Positions 51,840 through 60,800 of a stretch of 64,000 nucleotides of DNA are shown in pieces. How positions within the stretch are numbered: the stretch's first letter is position 1; each line of letters opens with the position of its first letter. A program made the translations under genes and the position numbers. A model generated the notes under the pieces. The model saw only the letters and a program-made list of their open reading frames with translations. It had not been told where the DNA came from and ran no database searches. The stretch spans positions 1-64,000 of the forward strand of contig JAKALA010000001.1 in the NCBI GenBank assembly GCA_021813325.1. The letters run 5' to 3'. Source of the stretch: a bacterium (lineage in GTDB: Bacteria > Verrucomicrobiota > Verrucomicrobiia > Limisphaerales > UBA11358).

Positions 51840-52927
51840 GACGAACATTTTCCTCCCATGGCGTGCTCAATGGCTTGAAATAATTTTTGCGGGGCGCACC
51901 TCATCCAGGCGCGAAACTGTTCCGTGGGCAGCCGGTCGGGCAATTCGGCCAGCCGGTCGAGATTGAAGCGTTTCTCCGTCACGCCCAGGCCAAATTGCTG
52001 CGCGTCGATGGCGTTGACTTGTTGTTCCACGTGATTTTCCACCGGCACCAGAAATAGCGGTTTGCCTAGCCAGGCCGCTTCGCTGACGGATTCAAAGCCG
52101 GCGGTGCAAACGACGTGCCGGCATGCCGCCATCATCTTCAAAAATTTCTCGCCGTCCAGCTTGTGAAACGTGAGCGCGGGCGAATGCGGAAATTCGGCGG
52201 GCGCGCCGGGCTTGTCATAAAAGCAATGCAACCGGGTTTGCGGATGCGCGTTGCTCCATTCGATGATTTGCTCGGCGTAACCGTGGTTCAACAGGTAAAC
52301 GAGCACAAATTCGCCATTCGGGTTGGATTGCAGCTCAAACAACTGTTTTCGCAAAATCGGCGGGCCGACGAAAATGCGCCTGGCCGGCAAATCGGGCAAT
52401 TCGTAAAGCGAAAGCGCCAGGCGGGTGGCGCGCGTGCCGAGCAAGCGGGTGTAAAGCTTCATGCTCAGGAGCTGTTTCCATAGATGGGGCGTGCGCACGT
52501 AGCCGGGATGTTGAAACATGAATTGGTGGCCGATGGCGACGATGGGCGGACGGCGCCGCCGGGTCAGCCCGTAAAAGGCCGCGATCGGCTCGAAGAAGTT
52601 GAGGATCAAATCCGGCTGCGTCTCGCGGACAATCTCATCCAGTTGAGTCAGCAGCCGGCGATATTTGGGCAGGTTGCCGAGAACGCCAGCGAGAGTAGCC
52701 AGGTTGCTGACCGATCGGTTGTTTTTATATTTGAACTCCAGCGTCGGCAGTTGCCGGACGGGCAGCTTCATCGCCGACGCGAAGTATTCCGGCACCGGTC
52801 GGTGCGAGCTCACGCCCAGGGTGACGGCGACCACCTGATGCCCGGCTGCCTCGGCCATCTCCCGGACGGCAATCGCCTGAGTCATGTGACCCCGGCCTTC
52901 GCCCAGCACGCAGAACATCATTTTCAT
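51836..52927 (-). CDS. Glycosyltransferase, MurG/UDP-glycosyltransferase-like (GT-B)
   Basis: 363 residues. The N-terminal Rossmann-like start MKMMFCVLGEGRGHMTQAIAV with its GxGRGHxxQ loop, and the C-terminal donor half with CTAGFESVSEAAWLGKPLFLVPV, match the GT28/MurG-like GT-B fold of bacterial glycolipid and antibiotic glycosyltransferases. The acceptor is unknown. It is coupled downstream to the GH1 gene, and its 5' end is overlapped by 203 bp by the metallophosphoesterase frame. Confidence 0.82.
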   Translation of the reverse strand: MKMMFCVLGEGRGHMTQAIAVREMAEAAGHQVVAVTLGVSSHRPVPEYFASAMKLPVRQLPTLEFKYKNNRSVSNLATLAGVLGNLPKYRRLLTQLDEIVRETQPDLILNFFEPIAAFYGLTRRRRPPIVAIGHQFMFQHPGYVRTPHLWKQLLSMKLYTRLLGTRATRLALSLYELPDLPARRIFVGPPILRKQLFELQSNPNGEFVLVYLLNHGYAEQIIEWSNAHPQTRLHCFYDKPGAPAEFPHSPALTFHKLDGEKFLKMMAACRHVVCTAGFESVSEAAWLGKPLFLVPVENHVEQQVNAIDAQQFGLGVTEKRFNLDRLAELPDRLPTEQFRAWMRCAPQKLFQAIEHAMGGKCSS

Positions 52928-53693
52928 GAAAGTGAACGAGTCGAATCTTGCCGTCGAAATCTTCTATCAAAGCCGTGCAGCTTTCAACCCAATCCCCGCA
53001 GTTTAGATATTGCACGCCGTCAATGGTTTTGGTTTCGGCGCGGTGGATGTGACCGCAAATCACGCCGTCGGCCTGATGACTGCGCGCCATGGAAGCCAGC
53101 GTGCCTTCGTATTCTGTGACGAATTTGACAGCGGACTTGGCCTTGAATTTCAGAAACGCCGCCAGCGACCAGTAGCCGAAACCCAGCATGCGGCGCAGGC
53201 GGTTGAAATAGAGGTTGAAGTCCAGAATCCAGTTGTAAAGGTGCGACCCCAGTTTTTCCAGCAGATGATTGAAATGCGTCAAGCCATCCGCCTGATGCCC
53301 GTGGATGACCAGAAATTTTTTGCCGTCCGCCGTGGTATGCACCGCCTGCCGGGCGATGGTGACGTTGCCAAACTTCACGCCCATGAACTGCTCGATGAAC
53401 TCGTCGTGGTTGCCGCTGATGTAAATCACCTGGGTCTGCTTGCGGCTTTTGCGAAGCAACTTTTGGATGAGCACGTTGTAATCGTCGCGCCAGAACCAGC
53501 GGAATTTAAGCTCCCAGCCATCAATGAAATCGCCGACGAGGTAAAGGTATTTGCAGTCCACCAAGCGCAGGAAATCCAGCAATTCCTCGACCCGCGCGTG
53601 GCGGGTGCCCAGGTGAATATCCGAAATCCAGACCGAGCGGCAGACGAGCGGTTCGTCCAGGTTCAATTCCAAAGCTTGTTGGCCAGCTTTCAT
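52725..53693 (-). CDS. LpxH-like UDP-2,3-diacylglucosamine phosphatase, with anomalous C-terminal extension
   Basis: 322 residues from ATG 53693. The calcineurin-like metal motifs are complete: DIHLG (D25, H27), GDFID (D55), GNHDE (N95, H96), HGHQAD (H131, H133) and GHIHRAE (H215, H217). This family includes LpxH-like lipid A phosphatases, though related UDP-sugar pyrophosphatases also fit. The family-like sequence ends near IRLVHF (residues 250-255). The remaining ~66 residues are an out-of-frame reading of the next gene's start and look non-native. Alternative starts farther upstream (to 53819) add no family sequence. Confidence 0.82.
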   Translation of the reverse strand: MKAGQQALELNLDEPLVCRSVWISDIHLGTRHARVEELLDFLRLVDCKYLYLVGDFIDGWELKFRWFWRDDYNVLIQKLLRKSRKQTQVIYISGNHDEFIEQFMGVKFGNVTIARQAVHTTADGKKFLVIHGHQADGLTHFNHLLEKLGSHLYNWILDFNLYFNRLRRMLGFGYWSLAAFLKFKAKSAVKFVTEYEGTLASMARSHQADGVICGHIHRAETKTIDGVQYLNCGDWVESCTALIEDFDGKIRLVHFHENDVLRAGRRPGSHDSGDCRPGDGRGSRASGGRRHPGRELAPTGAGILRVGDEAARPATADAGVQI

Positions 53694-53815
53694 GCGTTTA
53701 CGTTGAATTCTATCGGATAAAAATGGTTCCCGGCAATGGATGGCGGTGTTTGTCGCCCAATCTTTACACGGGCGTGACCCAATTGGCACAAAACCGGGGT
53801 CCCATCCGCCCGCCG

Positions 53816-54718
53816 TCACGCCTTGACGGACGAAACCACTCCCGCCCTCCCCCGCCGGCTGCGGTGGTGCCGGTAATTTTCCGGGCCGGTGCTCGCGCCG
53901 TTTTTCTGGCGCCAGCGTCCCGGGCTGACCCCGAAACGGCGGGTGAAAACCAAGTTAAAAAAACTGAGCGACTTGTAGCCGCTTTCCAAAGCCACCTCCA
54001 CGACCTTGGTCTGGCTGGTGGCCAGCAATTCGCGCGCGCGCATCAGGCGAATCTCCGCGCGCTTGTCCCGGAACGACATGCCGGTGAGGTCGTAAAAAAT
54101 CCGGCTCAGATGGCGGGTGGTGCAGTGCGTCGCTTGCGCCAGCTCATGAAAGCTGATTTCCAGCAGTGCGTCCGGCGGCGTTTCAGCGAGAAATTTCCTC
54201 AACCGCTCGCGCGCATCGACCATTTCCGTTTCCTGCCCCGGAACCGGCTGGTCCAATTCCTTGACGAAGAGGTCGGCCACCAGCAGCAACAATCCCAAGC
54301 GAACGGATAATCCATCGCGGTTGCGGCGGGAACACAGTTCAAGCATTTTGGCGGCGACGTTGTGACTGGGCGGCAACACTTGGGCGGCCTGTTCCGCGCG
54401 GGTGGCGGCGTGCTTGAGCAAATCCTGTTCGCCCAGGGTGATGAGTCCAGTCAGGCGCTCCGGCAAAATATTAAAACAATTCAAAGCCAGACGATTTAAC
54501 AAGCTCGCCCGGATGTGACCATCGGCATTGCCGGCCACCAGCAATACTGTTCCAGCTTCCAGTTCAACACTGGTTTGCCCTTGACGCCAGTAGCCCGTTC
54601 CGTTGCCCACCTGCATCAAACACCAGCCGGTCAGGTCGGGCCGCCATTCGCCACCGGGCGACAGGACAATTTCCCGCAACATCAGGTGAGATTCATACGG
54701 CTGAACGGTTTTTTTCAT
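53816..54718 (-). CDS. AraC-family transcription regulator
   Basis: 300 residues from ATG 54718. The N-terminal half (about 15-170) is a cupin-like effector domain (GWCLMQVGNGTGYWRQGQTSVELEAGTVLLVAGN). The C-terminal half carries two helix-turn-helices (ISFHELAQATHCTTRHLSRIFYDLTG and VVEVALESGYKSLSFFNLVFTRRFGVSPGRWR). A basic tail (about 285-300) follows. It reads away from the two-partner secretion operon and is a candidate regulator of it. The effector is not evident. Confidence 0.9.
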   Translation of the reverse strand: MKKTVQPYESHLMLREIVLSPGGEWRPDLTGWCLMQVGNGTGYWRQGQTSVELEAGTVLLVAGNADGHIRASLLNRLALNCFNILPERLTGLITLGEQDLLKHAATRAEQAAQVLPPSHNVAAKMLELCSRRNRDGLSVRLGLLLLVADLFVKELDQPVPGQETEMVDARERLRKFLAETPPDALLEISFHELAQATHCTTRHLSRIFYDLTGMSFRDKRAEIRLMRARELLATSQTKVVEVALESGYKSLSFFNLVFTRRFGVSPGRWRQKNGASTGPENYRHHRSRRGRAGVVSSVKA

Positions 54719-55233
54719 GCGGACAAAGATTTCTTCACGGCGTGGATGGCGATGGCATCGAACGGCCATCGATTTCGTTCCGGCACGCCGCCGGACCATC
54801 AAGCTGCGCGTTTGGCGTTACGAACTGATGGCAATCAGGAAAAAGAACGGAAACTTTCGACGCGCGCCGGGAAGGACGCCGCGTTTGACAAATCGCCCCG
54901 GTCATTTTCCCCCGGCACATTCTGTCCGCCAACTGTGGGGTTTTGTCACCGGATTGTCACCGCGCTGACAGGCGCTTGTAATATAAGTTGCCCACCTTGC
55001 AGCGATATGAATACGTCGCGTCGCGTCCGCGAGGGCCGGCGGTCCTGACGCGTTTGAAAAATTTCGGTTGTGGCCGGCGGCCGTCAAACCGGTTCAGGAA
55101 CACCCATTAAATCAAATCGATCCGAGCGCATGTGGTTGTCAACGCCAAGTGAAATTCCTTGGGAACCGGCCTTCTCGAGAGGCCGCTTCCCCCAATACCA
55201 ATTTTTCCGTGCGCGGTCGGAGTCGGCCAGCCT
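54719..55233. other. Divergent regulatory region between AraC and TpsB genes
   Basis: 515 bp without a recognised gene. The promoter and direct repeats at 54943-54982 lie inside it, about 250 nt upstream of tpsB. The plus-strand leader would be long and was not seen to fold into a known regulatory RNA. Confidence 0.5.
54943..54982 (+). promoter_or_regulatory. Candidate promoter with 11-bp-spaced direct repeats
   Basis: The promoter is TTGTCA (54954-54959), 17 bp, TGTAAT (54977-54982). TTGTCACCG occurs twice, at 54943-54951 and 54954-54962, exactly 11 bp apart on the same face of the helix, with the second copy overlapping the -35. This layout suits a dimeric AraC-type activator or repressor. 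The predicted transcript start is near 54989. Confidence 0.55.
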
Positions 55234-57744
55234 ATGAGCGTCATGAAGCCAAAACAGCCAGGGATGGACGGGTGGCGGCAGCCCCAGCTTTCAGCGATGG
55301 TTCTGCTGGTGGCGTTTTTTTGCCTCACCCTGGCTCCGGCTCACGGCGAACCGGCGGCGGCAAACCCGCCAAAGCTGGCCAATGACACGACGCGTTTTGA
55401 CGTCGCCGCGTATGCAATCGGCGGGAGCGGGCCGCTGGCCACGAATTTGCCGACGCCCTTGTTTGCGACGCACACGGGCACCAATGTCAGTCTGTCCGAG
55501 CTGGTGCAGGCGGCGGCGGAATTGCACGAAGCCTACCGCGAACAGGGACATCCGTTCATGAGCGTGGCCATCGCGCTGGAGCGCATCACCAACGGCATCG
55601 TGACGTTGAATCCGTTTCAGACCGCGATTCCTCAAGTGGTGGTTTCCGGTCAAACTTACCAAAGCTTCACCAATGTTCCTGAAAATGTATTGCCGGAAAT
55701 CGCCGCCAAACCGGTGGCCGGACCGCTGGGCGCCACAAATTCGGCCGCCACCAATGCGGTTGCGGCCAAGCCGACCGCTTCACCTTTTTGGGCGGGGCCG
55801 CTGTCCCCGGACCAGATGGATCAGGCCAAGGCCGCGTTGCAGGCCCGGATTGCCCATATCGCCACGTTTGGCGTGGACAACCGGATTCATGTCGCGTCCA
55901 CGAACCAAGGCCCGCGCTTCGCCGTCGATAAATACCTGATCATGGGCAACACGGTTTTACCACCGCTGGTGATGTCGCAGGTGTTGACCAACATTGATGG
56001 CGCTTACGGCACCAATGTGAGCTTCGAGGGCATTCGCACCGCGGTTGAAGAACTGCAGAAATCCTATCGCGAACGGGGTTTCGTGACGGTGTCGGTCGGC
56101 TTGCCGCAGCAGAAATTGACGAATGCCACGGTGAAGATTCAGGTCACTGAAGGGCGTGTGGCGGCGATTAACGTGGTGGGCAATGAATATTTCAGTTCGA
56201 ACAACATCATGCGCGCACTGCCGAGCTTGCACACCAACATCGTGCTGAACGGGGATATTTTTCAGGCGGAATTGAACCGCGCAAATGGCAATCGCGACCG
56301 GCAGATTTATCCGGTCATCGGCCCCGGGCCGGAACCGGGCACCAGCGCGCTCAAACTGAAAGTGAAAGATCAAATGCCCGTTCACGGCAAACTGGAATTC
56401 AACAATCAGAGCACGCCCGGCTCGCCGGATTTGCGCGTGAACGCCTCGGCCGAAGCGGATAATCTCTGGCAGTTGGAGCATTCATTGGGCGTGCAATATG
56501 GGTTTTCTCCGGAAACCTACAAGCCGGGTGCCCAATGGAACCTTTACGACCTGCCGTCCGTGGCCAATGGCAGCGCCTTTTATCGCCTGCCCATTGGGAA
56601 TCCGCAGCCGATTGACCAGTTGATCGACGCCAACCGTGGCAGCTTTGGCTACAACGAAGTCACGCACCGCTTCAATTTGCCGCCGCTCTCCGGTGGACCC
56701 AATCTGACCGTGTTCGCCAGCCGCTCAACCATTGACAATGGAGTGAGCACGCTGGCTTCGCAGAATCTTTATCATGATGGCAGCGGAAACAGTCTGGACC
56801 TGGCGACCCAACAGCAGGACTCCACAGTGAACGTTGATGGCGGGTTGCGGCTCAGTCTGCCGCTGCAAACCAGTGACGATTTTCGTTCCACCCTTTCCGG
56901 CGGACTGGACTACAAGCATTACGAATTGAGCAGCGGGAAAACGAATATATTCACGCTCACTAGCGCGGAAGTTCTCTACAACCCGGCGCGCACCAACATT
57001 GTTGTGTCACACAACTATTCACCGGTGCCTTACACGGTGAACCAACTGGATTACCTGCCCCTGGCCTTGAGCTACAACGCCGGCTGGAAAGACTGGCTGG
57101 GCAACGCCACCTTCGATTTGGATGCCAGCGTCAACGTCTGGTATCAGAGCCTGTCAACCCGCACCTATTCGGTCACGGATAAAAACAACATCACGCATCA
57201 GGTGACCGCCGAATTGAACGGAGCGGATTCACTGCAATACATCTCCGGCTCCCGCCAAACCACCGGGCATTGGGTGGTTTTGCGGCCCAGCTTTTCGCAG
57301 GAATTTTCCCTCTACACCAACTGGGTGGGAACTTTCCGCGCCGACGGCCAATGGACGAGTGAACCGCTGATCAGCAATGAACAGTTCGGCATCGGCGGCG
57401 TGAACAGCGTGCGCGGCTATCACGAAGGCGAGGCGTTTGGCGATATTGGCTGGCACGTTTCCCTGGAGCAGCAGACGCCCGCGCATGTGGTGGGCATGGT
57501 TCGCGGTGGAACGCCGTTGACCGTGCGGGGCCTGGCGTTCATGGATTATGCGGCCGCCCGGTTGCTGGATCCGGCGGCATCCTCGCCTGACGAAATACAG
57601 TTGTGGAGCACGGGCATTGGACTGGCCGGCTCGGTGGGCAGCCATTGGCAGTCAAAATTCCTGGTCTCCCTGCCGCTCATCAGCACCGCGCTGACCACGC
57701 GGTATCAACCGTATTTCAATTTTGTGCTGACCGCGCAATTTTAA
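55234..57744 (+). CDS. Two-partner secretion transporter (TpsB, ShlB/FhaC/HecB family)
   Basis: 836 residues from ATG 55234; M4 (55243) is an alternative. A signal peptide ends near residue 33 (APAHG). Two POTRA-like regions (about 45-130 and 225-320, the second with FAVDKYLIMGNTVLPP and VKIQVTEGRVAAINVVG) precede the 16-strand barrel. The L6 motif VRGY (726-729, in SVRGYHEGEAFGDIGW) is conserved in TpsB/Omp85 proteins. An Ala/Thr-rich linker (about 160-190) separates the first POTRA. It exports the TpsA protein encoded 86 bp downstream. Confidence 0.93.
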   Translation: MSVMKPKQPGMDGWRQPQLSAMVLLVAFFCLTLAPAHGEPAAANPPKLANDTTRFDVAAYAIGGSGPLATNLPTPLFATHTGTNVSLSELVQAAAELHEAYREQGHPFMSVAIALERITNGIVTLNPFQTAIPQVVVSGQTYQSFTNVPENVLPEIAAKPVAGPLGATNSAATNAVAAKPTASPFWAGPLSPDQMDQAKAALQARIAHIATFGVDNRIHVASTNQGPRFAVDKYLIMGNTVLPPLVMSQVLTNIDGAYGTNVSFEGIRTAVEELQKSYRERGFVTVSVGLPQQKLTNATVKIQVTEGRVAAINVVGNEYFSSNNIMRALPSLHTNIVLNGDIFQAELNRANGNRDRQIYPVIGPGPEPGTSALKLKVKDQMPVHGKLEFNNQSTPGSPDLRVNASAEADNLWQLEHSLGVQYGFSPETYKPGAQWNLYDLPSVANGSAFYRLPIGNPQPIDQLIDANRGSFGYNEVTHRFNLPPLSGGPNLTVFASRSTIDNGVSTLASQNLYHDGSGNSLDLATQQQDSTVNVDGGLRLSLPLQTSDDFRSTLSGGLDYKHYELSSGKTNIFTLTSAEVLYNPARTNIVVSHNYSPVPYTVNQLDYLPLALSYNAGWKDWLGNATFDLDASVNVWYQSLSTRTYSVTDKNNITHQVTAELNGADSLQYISGSRQTTGHWVVLRPSFSQEFSLYTNWVGTFRADGQWTSEPLISNEQFGIGGVNSVRGYHEGEAFGDIGWHVSLEQQTPAHVVGMVRGGTPLTVRGLAFMDYAAARLLDPAASSPDEIQLWSTGIGLAGSVGSHWQSKFLVSLPLISTALTTRYQPYFNFVLTAQF

Positions 57745-57829
57745 CTTTGTCACCCAAACGTAACCCGGCAAACCGGACGCCCATGACAGAAACTGGTAGC
57801 ATCAAACGATCAAGCATCGCGGTAGCGTT

Positions 57830-60800
57830 ATGAACAAAAAGTTTTACAATCGATTGCGGCGGGTGCCGCTGGCCGTGGCGCTCGTCGTGGTCGGATGGTT
57901 GAGCCGCCAGGGCGCGCTGGCCAACCCCACCGGCGGTGTGGTCACGCAGGGCGCCGCCTCCTTCGGCAGCGCCGGCTCCACCTTCTCGATCAATCAATCA
58001 TCCAGTTTTGCGCGGATTAGCTGGCAGTCGTTCAACATCAACCAGGGCCAGACGACGGTGTTCAACCAGCCGTCCGCATCGTCGGTGACGTGGAATTATA
58101 TCAGCGATCCGAACGCGTCCATCATCAATGGCGGCATTACCGCGAACGGCTACGTGGTGTTGCAGAATCCGAACGGCTTCACCGTGGGCGGCGATGCGTC
58201 CATCACCGCGCATGGTTTGGTGATGACCACCGCGTCACCCACCATCGATTTTTCCGGCGGCGGCGCCTGGTCGTTTGATGCGCCTCCGCCGACGGCGAAA
58301 ATTATCAATTACGGCCAGATCAATATCACCGGCGGCGGCGCGGCTTATCTCATTGCCGGCGACATCGTCAACAACGGGACCATCTCGGCTCCCGGCGGCC
58401 AGATCGGGCTGTTTGCCGGGCAAAAGGTGCTGTTGTCGTTTGCGCCGGACGGACGCGGTTTGAGCGCGGAGGTGACGTTGCCGCAGGGTTCGGTGGATAA
58501 CAACGGCCAGTTGATCGCCGACGCGGGCAGCATCGCGGCCAAGGCCCAGTTTGTGAATCAAAACGGCCTGGTGCAGGCGAATTCAGTGCGCGAAGTCAAC
58601 GGGACTATTGAGTTGGTAGCAAGCGACCGTCTGAATCTCGGCGACAAGTCGGTCATCTCGGCGCAGGGCGACAGCCAGGGAACCAGCGCGGGCGGCAGTG
58701 TGGTCGTCAAATCCGACAACCAATTCTCCGATCAAACCGGCTCCACCATTAATATCGCGGGTGGCGCGCAAGGCGGCGCGGGCGGCCATGCGGAAATTTC
58801 CGCGCGCCAGCTTGGCGCGCTCCAGACGGCCATCAACGGACGGGCGGCGGCGGGCGCCACCGGCGGCACGCTGTTGATCGATCCCTATGATCTGACCATC
58901 GACAGCAGCTACGCCAGTTCGCTGGCCACGCAGATTGCCGGCGGCCTGTCACAAATTGATTTGCAGGCGGATCACGACATCATTCTGAGCGCTTCGTTGA
59001 ACCTCGCCGATGCCAGCACCTCCTCGATGCTGACGTTGATCGCCGGGAACAACATCACGTTCAACAGCGGCTCCGCGATCAAGGCAGGCACTGATTGGAA
59101 TGTGAATTTAACGGCGGGTGCGTCCCTAGCTTCAGGGGCCACACCCACGGCGGGCAACGACGGCATCTATTTAAACGGAACCGCGCTCATCCTTTCCAAA
59201 AACGGCGACATCAATTTGCACGCGGCGAACGAGGTGCTCGTCAGCGGCGGCGCCATCCGCACCATCAGCGGCGGGAACATCAATGTGACGGCGGATTATG
59301 GCGACGTGAATTCCGGATACAACTATTACGGATTTACGTTTGGCCAGTCGGCGGCGCCGTATTACAAGGTAAATCTGGCCAATCTGGGTGGCATCAGCAC
59401 CGGGGCCGGCGGCAACGTGAGCATCTCCGCCGGCGGGGACGTCATCAGCTATTTGCCGGTGCAATCGGATTACGCCCACGCCATTTATGATGGCGGCACA
59501 GGCGCCTTCGGTTCGCCGCCCGGCAACGTCACCATTCAGGCCGGCGGCAACGTTTATGGCCATTACGTGCTGGCCAACGGCGTGGGCAACATCACCGCCG
59601 GCGGCGACCTGGGCGCGGCGACCGCCACCTTGATCAATGACCCGGAAAAGGCGTATCAGGGTTTTGCGTTGAGCTTGATCAGCGGCAGTTGGGACGTGAG
59701 CGCCGGCGGAAATGTTTACGTGCAGGATGTGCGCAACCCCAACGGCATTTTCGGCGAACGCAACGCCAGCAGCACGCCCATCAATTACGCGGGCTACCAT
59801 GCCTTTGATTATGCGGCGGATGCCTCGGTGTCCTTGGCGGCGGCGGGTTCGGTGGAAATTACCGGCTACGACGCGCCGCACAAGCCGCTGTCCAATCCGG
59901 ACATTGCCATTCCCCTGATTTTACCGCCATCGCTTAAAGTAACGACGGATGCCGGGGATTTGATCTTGGACAGTTCGGTCATTTTATATCCGTCGGCGGA
60001 TCAAAATTTGAATCTCACGCTGGCGGGCAGCTTGATCGGCGTGCCCAACGGTGATCCGATCAATCTGGCAATGTCCGACAGCGCCGCGACCCGCTGGACA
60101 CAGCAAGGTGATTTTGAAACGGGCGATCACGCGGTGGCACCTTTGGGCAGCGGAAATCAGGGAGGAGTAAACATTAAGGTCGGCGGCAATTGGGAAAACC
60201 TCAACATTTACACCACCAAAAAAACCGACATTACCGCGGGCGGAGATGTCATCAACTCCGGATTTGCCGGCGAAAATCTGACTGCCGGTGACACCACGTC
60301 GATTTATGTGAACGGGAACATTTACAACAGCCCGTTGCTGACCTTTGCCCAACTGCCATCGGCCATCGTGAGCGCCAATCCGCTGCAGCCGGCAGCCTGG
60401 GATTCCGTTTTTGAACTGGCGCTGGATCCGGCGCTCGTGGCGCAGCTCACGAGTTTTGACGCCACACATCCGCCCGGCGGCGACCTGGCCGCCTATTTGA
60501 AAGCCCAGAATTATCTGCTGTTTCCCAGCGCCAGCGCCAGCGCCTACGGCAGCAATCCCGGTTTCATTTACGATGCCAGCTCATTACAACTGGCGTTCCG
60601 GGGCAACATGCTGTCATCGCCATTTTTATCGGCGAACAAAATCGCCGCCTTGGAATCCGGAACTTTCACCGTGCTGGTGGCCGATTCGCAAGGCAACCCG
60701 GTGATCGATCCCGCCACCGGCCATTTGCAGGTGCGGACCTATGATTTCAGCGCCGCGCCGGTGATCGCCAGCATGGTCGCCGCCAGCCAGAGCGCGACGA

